This document shows positions 20,022 to 31,079 of a DNA stretch of 64,000 bases, piece after piece. Both the position numbers and the translations under genes were made by a program. How positions within the stretch are numbered: the first letter of the stretch is position 1; each line of letters opens with the position of its first letter. The stretch is taken from contig CM037463.1 in assembly GCA_021014325.1 (NCBI GenBank), forward strand, positions 5,570,501 through 5,634,500, given 5' to 3'. The notes under the pieces were generated by a model. The model did no database searches. It had not been told where the DNA came from and was given only the letters and a program-made list of their open reading frames with translations. The DNA comes from Plazaster borealis. Lineage: Eukaryota > Echinodermata > Asteroidea > Forcipulatida > Labidiasteridae.

Positions 20022-20160
20022 GGTCGTGTCCGAATTGGCGGCTACAGCTACGGCTACGGCTAGATTTCCGCGTCATCATGCGTTGAAGTATAGGACGTCC
20101 ATAGCAACACCCTTAGCAACAGTCGTAGCCGTAGCTGTAGCCGCCAATTCGGATACGGCC
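20022..20160. mobile_element. GC-rich foldback R, copy 2 (intact)
   Basis: Arms of about 35 bp: TCCGAATTGGCGGCTACAGC..TACGGCTACG, reverse-complemented at the right end with about two mismatches. Compositionally unlike its AT-rich surroundings. Confidence 0.85.
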
Positions 20161-21424
20161 TACAATGACTCTTTACAAAAATGGCGGACAGCTTTTATTA
20201 GACAAGGTAACTGTAAGAGGTGTAGCGCCCTCTTGGGGTTAAATACAGTTATGCACTGATGACCTTTGACATTCTTATAATGGAAGCTAGAAAGTAGAGC
20301 TATACATGAGTCTGTATCCTGAAGAGTAGCCTCAATAAATACGGTACTAAAGAACCCAAAAAATAGTATTAATTAGTCATTACACATGTAAGGATTAAAC
20401 AACATATGTGGCAGTAACAACATTTTAAAAAGTAAAATATTTTCTCCAAAACGGTTTCCCACACCTCTGGTCCTTTCTCTATGCCCACACCCATCACTTT
20501 TTTCTGTGACGAATTAGTCCAACCCCCGCCCACTAAAACTATACCATGCCCGATATGAGGAGGAAAGGGTGCCCCGCCCACAAAATGTTCCCATACTTTA
20601 ACCATGGAGGTCTTCCTCCATGCTTTAACACACTCTTTTCCTCTTGTTCAGAAGTACATTAACCCATCCCTAAAATCCTCTAAAGAATTCCTGAGATAAC
20701 TGAAACACAATGAAGACATGGTGGGGGCTACACCATGCCAAATGACAAACTTTGAAGTAAAGTGAAATAGCGCCACCTTGTGTTTATTTACGGTTAATGT
20801 AAAATAATCACCGTTATTGTTAAATAGCGCCATCGTTCGTTCAAAACTAATAATTTATTATCGTCATTTAATTTTAGACAAACTTTTTTTCACATCGTTT
20901 TTTGCAGTTGATTTGGCGCTTTCAATCACTGAAAACAAAAGATCCATGTTTGTAAGGTTAGTTGAAAAATACTTCAATTCCCTTTTTTTAAGGGAAGAAA
21001 GTCGTAGCACTATAATGTCTGCCCGTATGGCCTTCGCCGTCTGGATTAGCTGTATCATCGCGATATCTGACTTATCTCGTATATGCAAGAAAGTATTAAA
21101 CAAAATAATATTAACAGTAATAAGTAAGTGCAAACATAAAACCCTGACCATCAGGCTTATAAAATATAATAAAATATAATAAATTAATGGCCTTCGCGGT
21201 CTGGATTATAATAAATAAATAAATTAATAGTATATATATTTAAAACTGTATTTTTGAGCGTGAACAACATTGTTTATTTTATTAATTTATTCTATTTTTT
21301 AGTCTTCGTCTTTCAACAAACTAGGCGCGGTTTGAAACAAAAATAATGTTTCTCGGTTACTTTAAATGCCTTTTGCATCATTCTTTTAATTGTTAACTGT
21401 AGAGCATTCTGGTATCTGTGATCC
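20161..21424. other. AT-rich stretch, no supported gene
   Basis: Contains a palindrome CATGGAGGTCTTCCTCCATG (20602-20621). ATGGCCTTCGCCGTCTGGAT near 21028 recurs with one change near 21186. Overlapping open frames of 120 (plus) and 95 (minus) codons at 20817-21179 show no recognised domain. Confidence 0.4.
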
Positions 21425-21571
21425 TTTTCGAAACCACGGCTTCGCCTTTGGCTCCGGCTTAGGCTCCGTCAGCTATTTTTGAAAACATTTGTGCTTTCGG
21501 TACAGGGTTTCGAACTGGCTGGCGGAACTCCCTAAGCCTGAGCCGATTGAACCGTGGTTTCCAAAAGGGCC
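21425..21571. mobile_element. GC-rich foldback S, copy 2
   Basis: TTTTCGAAACCACGGCTTCG..GGCTCCGGCTTAGGCTCCG mirrored by CTAAGCCTGAGCCGATTGAA-CCGTGGTTTCCAAAAGGG. Again directly followed by an R element. Confidence 0.75.
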
Positions 21572-21597
21572 TGTAATACATCTCTCTTTATTAGTGG

Positions 21598-21722
21598 AAG
21601 AGGCCGTGTCCGAAGCAGTGGCTATGGCTGGAACGCCAGAAGTCATTATTCTTCACTCGATGTCGTTGCAGTCAACGGCCATAGCCGTAGCCGAAGTTCG
21701 TGATTCGGAAGCAGCCTCAGAT
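21598..21722. mobile_element. GC-rich foldback R, copy 3
   Basis: GAGGCCGTGTCCGAAGCAGT..GGCTATGGCTGG mirrored by GGCCATAGCCGTAGCCGAAG..GATTCGGAAGCAGCCTC. Confidence 0.75.
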
Positions 21723-21735
21723 TGCGCTTCTCAAG

Positions 21736-21901
21736 TTGTACATAACATCCGTCGACACAACCTCAGACACCACTTCTATGCTGATGACACTCAGCTCTCC
21801 ATCTCCGCAAAACCAGCTTCCTAAACAACTTAGGAAGATCCAACAATGTTGATAGGTTCAAGGCTGGCCTTAAGACAAACCTTTTTAAAACGTGCTTTTA
21901 G
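21736..21901 (+). pseudogene. CR1/L2-like LINE ORF2 relic (reverse transcriptase), internally deleted
   Basis: HNIRRHNLRHHFYADDTQLS (about 21742-21801) contains the reverse-transcriptase catalytic motif YADD (21777-21788) in the HFYADDTQL context typical of CR1/L2 LINEs. After a stop and frame change, SNNVDRFKAGLKTNLFKTCF (21839-21898) plus TAG resembles the ORF2 C-terminus of the same group. The few hundred codons normally between are missing. Confidence 0.8.
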
Positions 21902-21924
21902 AACTGGTAATTAAAATTTTCTTT

Positions 21925-22232
21925 ATGATCACAGATTTACATAAAACTTACACGGTCTAATGATGATGATAGTAGAAAACATCCCTAGAAATATTTCTGT
22001 CTGAAATGCTATATTTGATGAGAAATAAATAAAACTAATTTCCGATTGGAGTTTATCGCTCATGAGCGTTATATTCATGCATTGTATACATGCAAATGTG
22101 TAATCGGTTTTTCACTATTTTCTAGTGACCCAGATGGCTGATCGATCTCAAACTTCGACAGGTTTGTCAGTTTGTGTATGGTGGATTATATATAAAGTGC
22201 CAGTTAGCAAAAACCAATTCTGTAATGTTCCT
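21925..22232. mobile_element. MITE superfamily C, degenerate copy
   Basis: ATCACAGATTTACATAAAAC..ATGATGATGATAG..CTGAAATGCTATATTTGATG-AGAAAT..TTCGACAGGTTTGTC parallel the next copy block for block. Confidence 0.6.
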
Positions 22233-22586
22233 TTAAAGGGTATCTATACTTCTGGTAAAACACAAACAGAAAAGCTCACAGATTTACATTAAACTTACAT
22301 GGTTTAAAGATAATGATGATAGAAAGCTTCCCTTGAAATATTACTGGCCGAGGTGCTGTAGTTTTTGAGAAATGAGTAAAACAATAAGTTTTGATCCCAT
22401 GAGTCGAAAACTCGATGTTTGAAAACAGTGAAAGCACTTAAGGTTTTTCCCCCACTTTTTTACGGTGATTGCAATGACAGATTGAGCTTAAACTTTCACA
22501 GGTTTGTTGTTTCATGTTTTATGTTGGGATACACCAAGTGAGGATACTGGTCTTTGAAATTTACCAAAAGTATAAACTCCCTTTAA
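22233..22586. mobile_element. MITE superfamily C, copy
   Basis: TTAAAGGGTATCTATACTTCTGG and CCAAAAGTATAAACTCCCTTTAA ends; CAGATTTACATTAAACTTAC, GTAGTTTTTGAGAAATGAG, TTTCACAGGTTTGTTGTTTC and GGGATACACCAAGTGAGGAT. The right arm is shared with family A. Confidence 0.8.
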
Positions 22587-22589
22587 GCA

Positions 22590-22765
22590 ATGCCAGGTTT
22601 TTGGATTAGTGTTTACTGATTTGATAATTTCAGTGTACCGGTATATATTAACTGTCTATAATTACCTTTTTACTGTATTTTCTCTAAAGTTTTTGTAGAA
22701 CATGTTTCATGGATGGACGCTATATAAATTGTCATTATTATTATTATTATTTTCATTTTTATTAT
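22590..22765 (+). mobile_element. LINE 3' end with (ATT)n tail
   Basis: GTTTCATGGATGGACGCTAT-ATAAATTGTC(ATT)n is a typical 3' terminus of CR1/L2-like LINEs. With the ORF relic at 21736-21901 it may be one element whose 3'UTR was invaded by the two C elements. Confidence 0.6.
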
Positions 22766-22917
22766 TATTATAAAAATAGGCAATAATTTATGTATACGGA
22801 CGCTTAAAATGAACATCCGCATTACCAAGCCACTGAGAGAGATCACGATCTAATCCGCATTGTCATCTATAGCTAACTTGCTTTGACGGCTGATGCATGC
22901 GTCTAATGTTGAAGAAG

Positions 22918-22975
22918 CATCAGGCTGCCTCCCGCAGCCGTAGCCAGCCGTAGCCGCAGCCGCCCAAGTCAGAAT
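22918..22975. repeat. Half of a GC-rich R/S foldback
   Basis: GGCTGCCTCCCGCAGCCGTA-GCCAGCCGTAGCCGCAGCCGCC: one arm only. Confidence 0.5.
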
Positions 22976-24146
22976 GCAAGAAGTATTTACACAAAGTTGT
23001 GAGGTGCATAATTAGATTGTTACAAGGTCTACGAAAACAAAGAGTGACTAGATCCCTAACAACTTTTCATGCTTCCAGCCTTTGAAAGTCGAATCCTCTT
23101 GTTTTTATTTTTACTTTTTTACACACAAAAAGTGCCCACATGCCCTTTAAACATAATACGACTTCCTCTATGAACATTATATTTGTATAACGAGGAAGGG
23201 ATTAATTGTAAAAGGTTGTGAGCAGCATTTCCTGGAATGTTGACATTTTGAGAGCCTCTACCCTGCGGTCCTGACCGATCCGGTATTGAGAATAAGAAGT
23301 TGAACTTACCCAGTTGTCAAACATAAAAATCAGAATCCATCATGGAATCAGTAAAGAGGCCATGCCCTCGTTGATGGAGCATGTAGGCTACTATACGTCA
23401 TAACGGTGCACAGTTTCTACCCTCCATGATTATCTGGTTTTGCTGGTTGATGCTAACGTTTCTACCTCCATGATTATCTGCTTTTGCTGGTTGATGCTAA
23501 CGTTTCAGGATGCGAGGCCCCGGGCCCCACGAGTCAGAATATGCAAGACCTGTCAAATGTACTTCCCAAACCTTCTTCGCAGTATTGGGCAGGGAGGAGG
23601 GGGTGGGGGTATGTCGGCAGAGATACTGAAAAGCATTTCCCCCTGCATTTATAATTTTTTTAATTTTTTTAAATTTTTAATAACTGGCTGAAATCATTGC
23701 CAGCCAATTACCTATCAGTCAATTACGAGAACCCTGCCCACAACGCGGCTACATGGGTCTCATTGAGCCCGCCCTGGGAACACTGGATGGAACACATTCC
23801 TTCCCCAATGGTTATAGTGTCAACAAATGCCCTGTGACCAAATTTTCATAAAGAAAGTAAACATACTTTCCGATTGAAATGACTACATGAAATATTTACC
23901 GACGAACGCGCTGAATACATGACATCACGTACTACATAAATGCAACCACACCCAACCAAAAGTCCAGAGCTCCGCATGAAGTCTAACCTACAGAGGAGTG
24001 ACTTATCAGTTGCTATAGCAATGAATGAAAGCGTTCTGTTTGCGGTTTAATTCAACAAATAAAATTCGTCATCTTGGAACGATTTGTTCTTATGTTAGTT
24101 GTAGTATTTTACATTGGTTTCACTATACATTAATGTGTGGTTTAAT
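22976..24146. other. No gene seen; one short tandem duplication
   Basis: Holds a 45-bp unit duplicated head-to-tail at 23414-23458/23459-23503 (TTTCTACCtCCATGATTATC..TTTTGCTGGTTGATGCTAACG). Otherwise non-repetitive. Confidence 0.6.
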
Positions 24147-24509
24147 TTAAAGGCACTGTACTCAAAATATATATTAGCATAAAAACTACTTGGTAACGAG
24201 CAAGGGAGAGCTGTTGATAGTATGTAAAACATCGTGATAAACGAATCCCTCTGAAGCAACGTAGTTTTTGAGAAAGAGGAAATTTCTCACTAAAATAATA
24301 AAAGACTTCTTGCAAGAAGCCTTTTATTCCTATCTGAAAGCAGACAAATTTGTACAACAAGGGTGTTTTTTTCTTTCATCGTTTTCTTGCAACTTCGATG
24401 ACCAATTGAGCCCAAACTTTCACAGGCTTGTTATTTTATGCACATGTTGGGATACACCAAGTGAGAATACTGGTCTTTGACAATTACCAAACGTGCTCAG
24501 TGCCTTTAA
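24147..24509. mobile_element. MITE superfamily A, copy 4
   Basis: TTAAAGGCACTGTACTCAAA start lacks the usual CACGTTTGGTAATG block; the rest is intact, with centre ACTTCTTGCAAGAAGCC and end CCAAACGTGCTCAGTGCCTTTAA. Confidence 0.85.
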
Positions 24510-24589
24510 AGGTATTGTTATAGGATTTATAAGGATAAAACGAATCATTGTTTAATTTTAGTCTGAAAGCTTACTGATTATGAAGTTAA

Positions 24590-24745
24590 AATACCAAGTT
24601 ATAAACCACAAGGGAAACTGACGGTAATTTGTATTAAACGATTTGGGGTTGAACAAAGAAAACTTGACTTGTGAACGGGATTTGAACCAACGACCTCCGG
24701 TTTAACGTGCCGGCGCTCTACCAACTGAGCCATCTAGCCCCAGCC
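24590..24745 (-). repeat. tRNA-derived SINE
   Basis: Minus strand: GGGGCTAGATGGCTCAGTTGG (A box, 24721-24732), a GTTAA anticodon-like loop, GGTTCAAATCC (B box, 24678-24688), then body ..TTTTCTTTGTTCAACCCCAAA..CAGTTTCCCTTGTGGTTTATA. The acceptor stem does not pair, so this is not a functional tRNA. Relatives at 32400-32475 and 39889-39990. Confidence 0.8.
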
Positions 24746-25305
24746 TAATGTTGGTGGTCTCCTATGAATTATGATTATGACATTCATAATAAAACCATTT
24801 TTTTTCTGTGAAATATTTCCCTCTGAAATGAAGTAATAATTAAGAAAACTGTATATGAAAACCTAGAAAACAAAACAAAAACACAACCGCAATAGCTGAA
24901 TTCGGTTGTTACAAGCAAAAATAAGGACAATGTGTGTAGGCCCAGGCTACATGCTGGAAATTGTGCATGTTTTTTTCACTATTTTCTCCTGACTCACACA
25001 ATGGATTAAACCAAAAATTTCACAAATTTGCTTCATCTAGACCTATGTTTGATCACACAAAACATGAACACTCTCTGCGACAATGTTGTCAGCTCTACCA
25101 ATCCTGTATAAATGAACATGAATTTTACCGAAAAAGTTATGGATGTAGTCTAATTAATCAAAACGAGTCATCATAATTGTAAGAGGGCTCGATTAGCCTG
25201 TTGTTGAATCACGAGGGTGCATCTGTCCGCACCTCGGGTGAGCTTTAGGTCAGCCTATGCCACAGGCAGGTGTTGTACCTAAAATTATATTTTGGCCCTC
25301 TCTCA
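24746..25305. other. No feature recognised
   Basis: AT-rich; GGTGCATCTGTCCGCACC near 25216 is a small imperfect hairpin. Confidence 0.4.
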
Positions 25306-25904
25306 TCAGCCAGCTGATGGAGATTTTTTTTTCAGATGGACTAAATGCATTTTGCAGCTTGTAGTTGGGCACAAGTAGTCAACTCCACTGAAGCTTCCGT
25401 TCGTAGTCTTGAAGATTTTTGTTATAAAATTCAGAGGAAAGGTCTGGTACGATGAGTAAGATTTTTCTCTGATTAGTGACAAGAACATCGCAACAAACAT
25501 TAATGTCATGATTAATGGCTGTCGCGGTTGTCACAATCTATACGTTCCGAAATGAAAGTGATACTGATAGCAGCCTCCCTCATGAATCGACCGTGCTTCG
25601 TTGACGTGTGTGTAGGCGTATACTCGAAAAGATAACCGGAATTAACATGATTTTTTGAGGATACTTTTTTGACATAATAACCACCATTTGAGCCACTTTT
25701 GACAATGTTGTGTCCATGATCTACATTAGAAGCCAAGATGTCCACCCAAGAGCTGTACTGTAAGGTAAGAATTAATTCAATATTTTCTATCATGGTTTTG
25801 ATAAAAAAAACGGCAATAAAAAACCACCGGTTTAGTGATGCCGATTTCCATGCTACATAAGTTACACTCGATTGTCTGTCCTGCCTGTTCTGATTGTTAC
25901 ACAA
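25306..25904 (-). other. Two adjacent unassigned minus-strand open frames
   Basis: A 130-codon frame (25904-25512) is followed two bases on, in another frame, by a 67-codon frame starting MTLMFVAMFLSLIREKSYSS (25509-25306). The second has a hydrophobic start resembling a signal anchor. No repeat family overlaps. I recognise no domain; it could be a decayed gene, an exon or chance. Confidence 0.25.
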
Positions 25905-26585
25905 AACTTGACGTTTCCGTGAACAGCTGAACTAAAGCTAAACACGAACATTTGGGATGAAACAGGTGTTTTGTTACTCATATAGGCCTAAAAAAAATCC
26001 ACTTCTCATCTGGAAAGATTCGTTGCAAAATAAAGTAAAAATAAATAATAAAATTGTCGTTTTCATGTGTGCACACAGTCACAAATAATGAGAAAATAGT
26101 TGTGTAATTTGTGTGTATGTTTATTTTATTAATTAGCACTGTGTACAACCATACACTCAGTGTACATTTTAAAATAAAACTTTGCTATCAAGGTACAGGG
26201 GTTTGTTTCTACTGTTGTAACTTTCAGTCTCGTCTCTTTTTTTGCTAAGAAAAGTTCCGAGGAAAAAAGGAGCTGAGCTGAGACTAGTTTACAACCGAAA
26301 TGCCCCTGTGCCACGAAAGCAAAGTTTTTTTAACGATGTACTTTGTTGTACACAGACAGTGAGTGCTAATAAAAACAAGTACACAGTGCTAAAAAGCAAT
26401 TCAAATGTCGTGGACACCACATTTTACTTGTTCATAGATGTGCAGGCCGATGTCAAAACAGCAACCAAAAATAAATATGATACTATTTCTTGTAAAATTT
26501 TAATGATAAAAGTATAAAAAGTGGCAGTCAATATCCCTATTTTACTCAATCACTCATTACCACAGCGATTTGGGTTGGAAACTTT
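25905..26585. other. No gene seen
   Basis: AT-rich; AAAAAGTGGCAGTC near 26517 resembles a family-N end. The 91-codon plus frame at 26242-26517 lacks any recognised motif. Confidence 0.4.
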
Positions 26586-26660
26586 TTGCTATTTGCGATA
26601 ATCATAGTTCTTAGAACGACCGTCAGGACGATCGAGGGTTACGATTATCATCGCAACTAA
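26586..26660. mobile_element. Foldback family M, copy 2
   Basis: TTGCGATAATCATAGTTCTT..CGAGGGTTACGATTATCATC-GCAAC. Same GCGATAATC ends and AGGGTTACGATTA arm as the element beside DUT exon 1, but arms are diverged. Confidence 0.65.
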
Positions 26661-27763
26661 CTTTTACGGAAGTTTGAGTACTGAGTTTATAGATCTAGCA
26701 ACGAGTAAAACAATTGTCCATTGAATGAGGTGTTGTTGCGCATTCCCGAGATAACGTTAATGTACTCACTAGAACTATGACGTTGATTGCTATCGGACAA
26801 TAGCGTATAATGGGCTACTCAGTCATACTCATAGTTTTAGGAGGAGGGTCAACCCATCCAACCATATCTTTTGGGTCCTCATATCAGATCAAACATCTAA
26901 GAAGAAAAAAAAAGAGTAAAAAAAGTGACAAAACCTATGCACTTGTAAGTACCTTCCCCCATGTACAAGTGTGTAGTGAAACGTAAAAGCGCTACAAAAA
27001 TCAAGTATTACTGAAATTAGAAAACTAAAAATTGTGAACATGAGATGATAGTTTGCTTTAAGTCATCACTGTAAAGACGAAAGTAGGCCTAATTTATGTG
27101 TACACAAAAAGTTTGATGCTTGACGTTTGATCATACTTGAAGCAAAACTTGCTGGGGTAATGTGATGGTTTCGATTCACATAGTTTTGATATAAAGGACT
27201 AAGGAAGTAAAAAATGTTTGGGACTTGTCAGCACATTAATGTCAGTAATTGCACAGTAGGCCTATTTCTTCACTAATCTAATTGCCTAGCTGTCATTATC
27301 TCCTCTATAAAACAATGCATACACATTGTAAACATAAATATGCCTCTACATGCAAGATAACATTGATTGGTAATACTTTAATTCTTATAAAGAGAGAGAA
27401 CCATCTTATTAATCCTAGCAGTGTTCTGTACTAAATATGTGTATTGCATTTTAAACTTACTAAATATGTGTATTGCATTTTAAACTTACTATCAGATTTT
27501 TCTTTTTTAATTGCCAATAAAAATTACACAAGCAATGACAGCTGTCAAGGCATGACACAAGTTCAAAGATGACTTCCCCAAATTTATTACAATGGTGGCA
27601 CAAAGTGGCACAGGGAGTCAATCGTATAAAAAGAAATATGGATGATGGAAGTCTTTGTAAACAATACATGAAGACCATAGAATCAATATCGCCCTCACCT
27701 CGTCATTTTATCCAAGCATGACCTAAATTTTTGTAAAATGTGTACGAATATCAAACCCCTGAT
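26661..27763. other. No gene seen; one 29-bp tandem duplication
   Basis: CTAAATATGTGTATTGCATT-TTAAACTTA repeated exactly at 27431-27459 and 27460-27488. Otherwise AT-rich, unique. Confidence 0.6.
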
Positions 27764-28147
27764 TTAAAGGGTCTGTGTAATGACTATGAAAATTGATGGC
27801 AAATACAAATTTACTGTACTTGGTTAGAAGTACAGCAGCTTTAGATAGTAAAATGCATTTTGAGAAACTTAATTCCCTCTAAAGTACTGCGATTATGGAA
27901 AAAGATCACTTTTTATCCCCAACAAATTTGAATCTGAGAAGCGTAGTCTGCAGTAATGTTGCTCAGATTGTGTATTCCAGTTGCAGATTATTCTTCCTGC
28001 GTGGACATAACCGCTCCAGTTTTTTGGCAATATCTCAAAAATGCTACCACCTTTTGAAATGAAATTTTCTCAGGTTAGTTGTATGGTACAACTGTGTAGG
28101 ATTGAAACAAACAGTGGATTCCAATTACTAAACGTACACAATCTTTA
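27764..28147. mobile_element. MITE superfamily B, copy 3
   Basis: TTAAAGGGTCTGTGTAATGA (part of the left end lost), ACTTGGTTAGAAGTACAGCA, hairpin AATCTGAGAAG../..GCTCAGATT, CTTCCTGCGTGGACATAACC, TACTAAACGTACACAATCTTTAA. Confidence 0.85.
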
Positions 28148-28170
28148 ATTAGGCCTGTGGTTGATCCACT

Positions 28171-28893
28171 CAGGGATGCCAGTTTTCCGGCTATTGCCGG
28201 AATTCCAGCTTTTTCAAATTTTCTTCAAAATTTTTCCGGCGCTCCGTATTTCATCTGGTCGGAGAAAATATATTTTATTGAAAACAGATTTCCGGCGCTC
28301 GTTTGGAGCGACTTGTGTTTAATGATAGTATGTTTTGAAAGCACCCTCAAGCGTTCGTACATGTATTGTAAATGCCGGAAGTATTGAGCGAAGACTAGCC
28401 TTTTCTGGCCTTTTCTGTCGAATGTGTGCGTGGTGCCGTATGGATGGATCAATGTATTTTGTATGGATGTATCAATGTATTTTGTATCAATGTATTTTGT
28501 GTGTACATCCTTACATGACGTACATGAAATCGCTCTGGGGAATTTTGTTTCGCGGACGATTGGCGTTACCATTGAGACATACCGCCTTACCGACTGAGTT
28601 TTTGGCGTTACCATTGAGTCATTATGGATGTTGAAAGAGAAGCTAGATCGACATCGCGGTTAAAGGCCGCTGCATCGTTTGTAACCAAATTGTGTCCTAC
28701 GGCAGCAGTGGGATGAAGGCCCTCGTGAAACACAGAAACTGCGATGCCCACAAAAACAAACGGAAAATTTGAGACGAAAATCAGATTTGCCTGCCATTTT
28801 GGGGGGGTTTGAGCGGGAGGGGGGGCGGTGACCCCCTTTCCTTCGCAGTGAATTTTTTTCCGGCTCTGAAGGAAAGAGTCACTGGCATCCCTG
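28171..28893. mobile_element. hAT-like non-autonomous element with zinc-finger remnant
   Basis: Ends CAGGGATGCCAGTTTTCCGG and ..CCGGCTCTGAAGG..ACTGGCATCCCTG; TCCACT duplicated on both sides (28165-28170, 28894-28899). CCGG-rich arms. Interior encodes a short zinc-finger piece (next entry). Length 723 bp, far too short for a full transposase. The 6-bp target duplication is unusual for hAT (normally 8). Confidence 0.8.
28647..28772 (+). pseudogene. Transposase N-terminal zinc-finger remnant
   Basis: Reads ..KGRCIVCNQIVSYGSSGMKA-LVKHRNCDAHKNKRKI and stops. The C-x2-C ...G-MKALVKH-x5-H spacing is that of BED/hAT-type N-terminal zinc fingers, which bind transposon ends. Stops on both sides leave 41 codons. 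Confidence 0.6.
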
Positions 28894-28899
28894 TCCACT

Positions 28900-30175
28900 G
28901 TACGTGTACTTGTGCATTGTAGTCGGCAAAAGAGGCATTAAAGTCATAGAGCAACTGGTCCCCCTCTCATTGTCTTTTTTGATCTTGCTAAACTGTATGC
29001 ATTTTAGGGTGATCACATTAAATGTAATTTACATACATGTCACATATATGTATTTGAAGTGTTCATTAAACCGAGTACGGAGCCGGAGCTGGAGCCCAGA
29101 CCGAGGTTTGGAAAAAGCTCAGGTCTGTACACATCAACAAGTGCTCTTTACATTAAAACTTGAACTACCAAAATCCTCAAAAATCCAATAGACCCCTAAC
29201 CTAAACGTATGACAGACACAAGCCCAAACAGGCCTTCGCTGAGGTAGGCTAAATGAAGACCTATTAGGCCTAATGGCTAAGAGTTGTGCGCGGCGCGTAT
29301 ATGTGTGCACATTTCCTCTGTTTGACCTCGGCGATGGCGGCCAATGCAAGGGGTCTATGGCAGGGTTCTGCTTGATTTTTCTGGGCTTACACACTAAGAT
29401 CAACCACATCCACTGAAGTATGTTCACATACGTGACTGTACACGAGTGTGTAGGCTAAATCTTGTAGAAGAAGCTGTACACAAATAATATGCAAGTCATT
29501 AAATCTGACAGCTCTGTGTACAAAAATCCTGTTAAACAAAATTGTATGGAACCGAAGGGCGTACAGTGTACTGTGGCAACTTCTGTGTCCAATGAAGTAA
29601 AATTTTGAAAATCTGTGGATGCCTGACAGCCTGAACAACCCACAGTCAGTTGTAAAAACACTTGCAAAGGATTAATAATTATGTATGATCGATTAGGCCT
29701 ATAGACACAAATCTTCTGATATAACCAACTCGACCTTGAGTGTGCTTTTTCCCATTTCAGAGATCTATTTAAAATGTATCCTGTGTATGCATACTTAAAT
29801 GATTTCGGAAAGACTGAAGAAAATCAACAGCATTAGGCTGTTGTTGTACCTCTACTAGATAGCAACAAACTATTTTTAATGTATTATTTTGGCCATGAGT
29901 TTATTGCGTCAACTATTCGTTGAATCCTTTTCAATTGACACAGTGAATGCCCTGTTAGTCTGATCCATTGTCATGTTGTCTGTGTGTGTTTGTATGTGAT
30001 ATGGCAAGTATTCTTTGTGGAAATTCTCTGTCTGGGAAAGTATGACAGACATGACTTCTTCAAAAATAGACAGTTAGACTAACTAGTGTGTATTGTTAGC
30101 AGATCTGATTGTTGGCCTGGTACATGTGCAAACATCCATGTAGATAAACAACAATGTACATGTATGTAGTACAGA
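28900..30175. other. No gene seen; half of an S-type foldback
   Basis: ACCGAGTACGGAGCCGGAGC-TGGAGCCCAGACCGAGGTTTGG (29070-29112) matches one arm of family S. The remainder is AT-rich and unique. Confidence 0.5.
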
Positions 30176-30420
30176 ACCCAAATTCATGAAGCTGCTTAAC
30201 TACAGACTTTGTGCTTACTGTGCAATTTCCATTTCAGTGCCAGCTACATACAGGAAAAGGCACGATAACCTTCTGGCGCTTACTGTAGTAAAAGACAATG
30301 TAACAATGCAAGGTAACGCACAAGCTTACCACCTACATATGGACATGTACATTTTCTTGGTAACCAGACCTGTGATACGTTTGTGCTTAAACAATTTGTT
30401 TTGCTGAACCATGCAGAAAA
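30176..30420. mobile_element. Foldback family D, strongly decayed copy
   Basis: CCCAAATTCATGAAGCTGCTTAACT at the left and TTTTCTTGGTAACCAGACC further in; the right arm is poorly preserved. Confidence 0.45.
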
Positions 30421-30442
30421 TGTTGGGATCTCTCGTATGATG

Positions 30443-30469
30443 AAGACTGAAGTGTTGCACTTCAGTCTT
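30443..30469. repeat. Perfect 12-bp hairpin
   Basis: AAGACTGAAGTG, loop TTG, CACTTCAGTCTT. Confidence 0.85.
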
Positions 30470-30507
30470 GTCATGGGAGCTGCTACGTTTACCTTTGCAC
30501 AGTAACC

Positions 30508-30585
30508 AGGGCCTGATTTCGTGGCAGTGCACAGGGCGCTGTACTGTAAGCGCAGAATTTTGTGGCAACCTGCCATGAAATTATG
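30508..30585. mobile_element. Foldback family E fragment
   Basis: GGGCCTGATTTCGTGGCAGT..AAGCGCAGAATTTTGTGGCA..CATGAAATT. Confidence 0.55.
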
Positions 30586-31079
30586 AACAGAACGCATACA
30601 GTACTGTAGTGTTTTTGGAAATTAATGTAAAATAACATTTTGTAACTCGAGTAGGCGTACATTTATGTGCAGTCAAACAACACAATGAAAAAGACTTTTT
30701 TGTTCACCATGTGTTTATTGTTTGTTATTATTATTAAGTTGAAGTTAGACTGTGTCACATCCTGTTTAATAATCCATGCTTTAATACAGCCCATCCCCAG
30801 GATTATTTAACATTCATAGCCCAGAGGTACATGTACTAAAACAAAAATGCTGCGAGAATCACAAATGAACGATGACGATGCAGGCCAACACGCGGGGCTG
30901 ATGTTTCCGACACGGCTCTTTGCCATCGCTCTTGAGGGTGTGATGGTACATGGACATGTAGCTGCACTGTCGTTCGCAAGAGTCTACGAAGACACTAGGG
31001 TTGCCATATTCAACACTGTGATATCATTCATTAGGTTCTGTACAAGATTTACCGTATTGTACAGTCACTATCAGTCTCA

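Noticed and set aside
20817..21179. 120-codon frame as a gene
   Set aside because: AT-rich with an overlapping 95-codon frame on the other strand; no domain and no splice context.
24673..24742. Apparent tRNA gene with good A and B boxes
   Set aside because: The acceptor stem does not pair, position 33 is not T, and the same sequence with a shared body recurs at 32400 and 39889. It is a SINE head.
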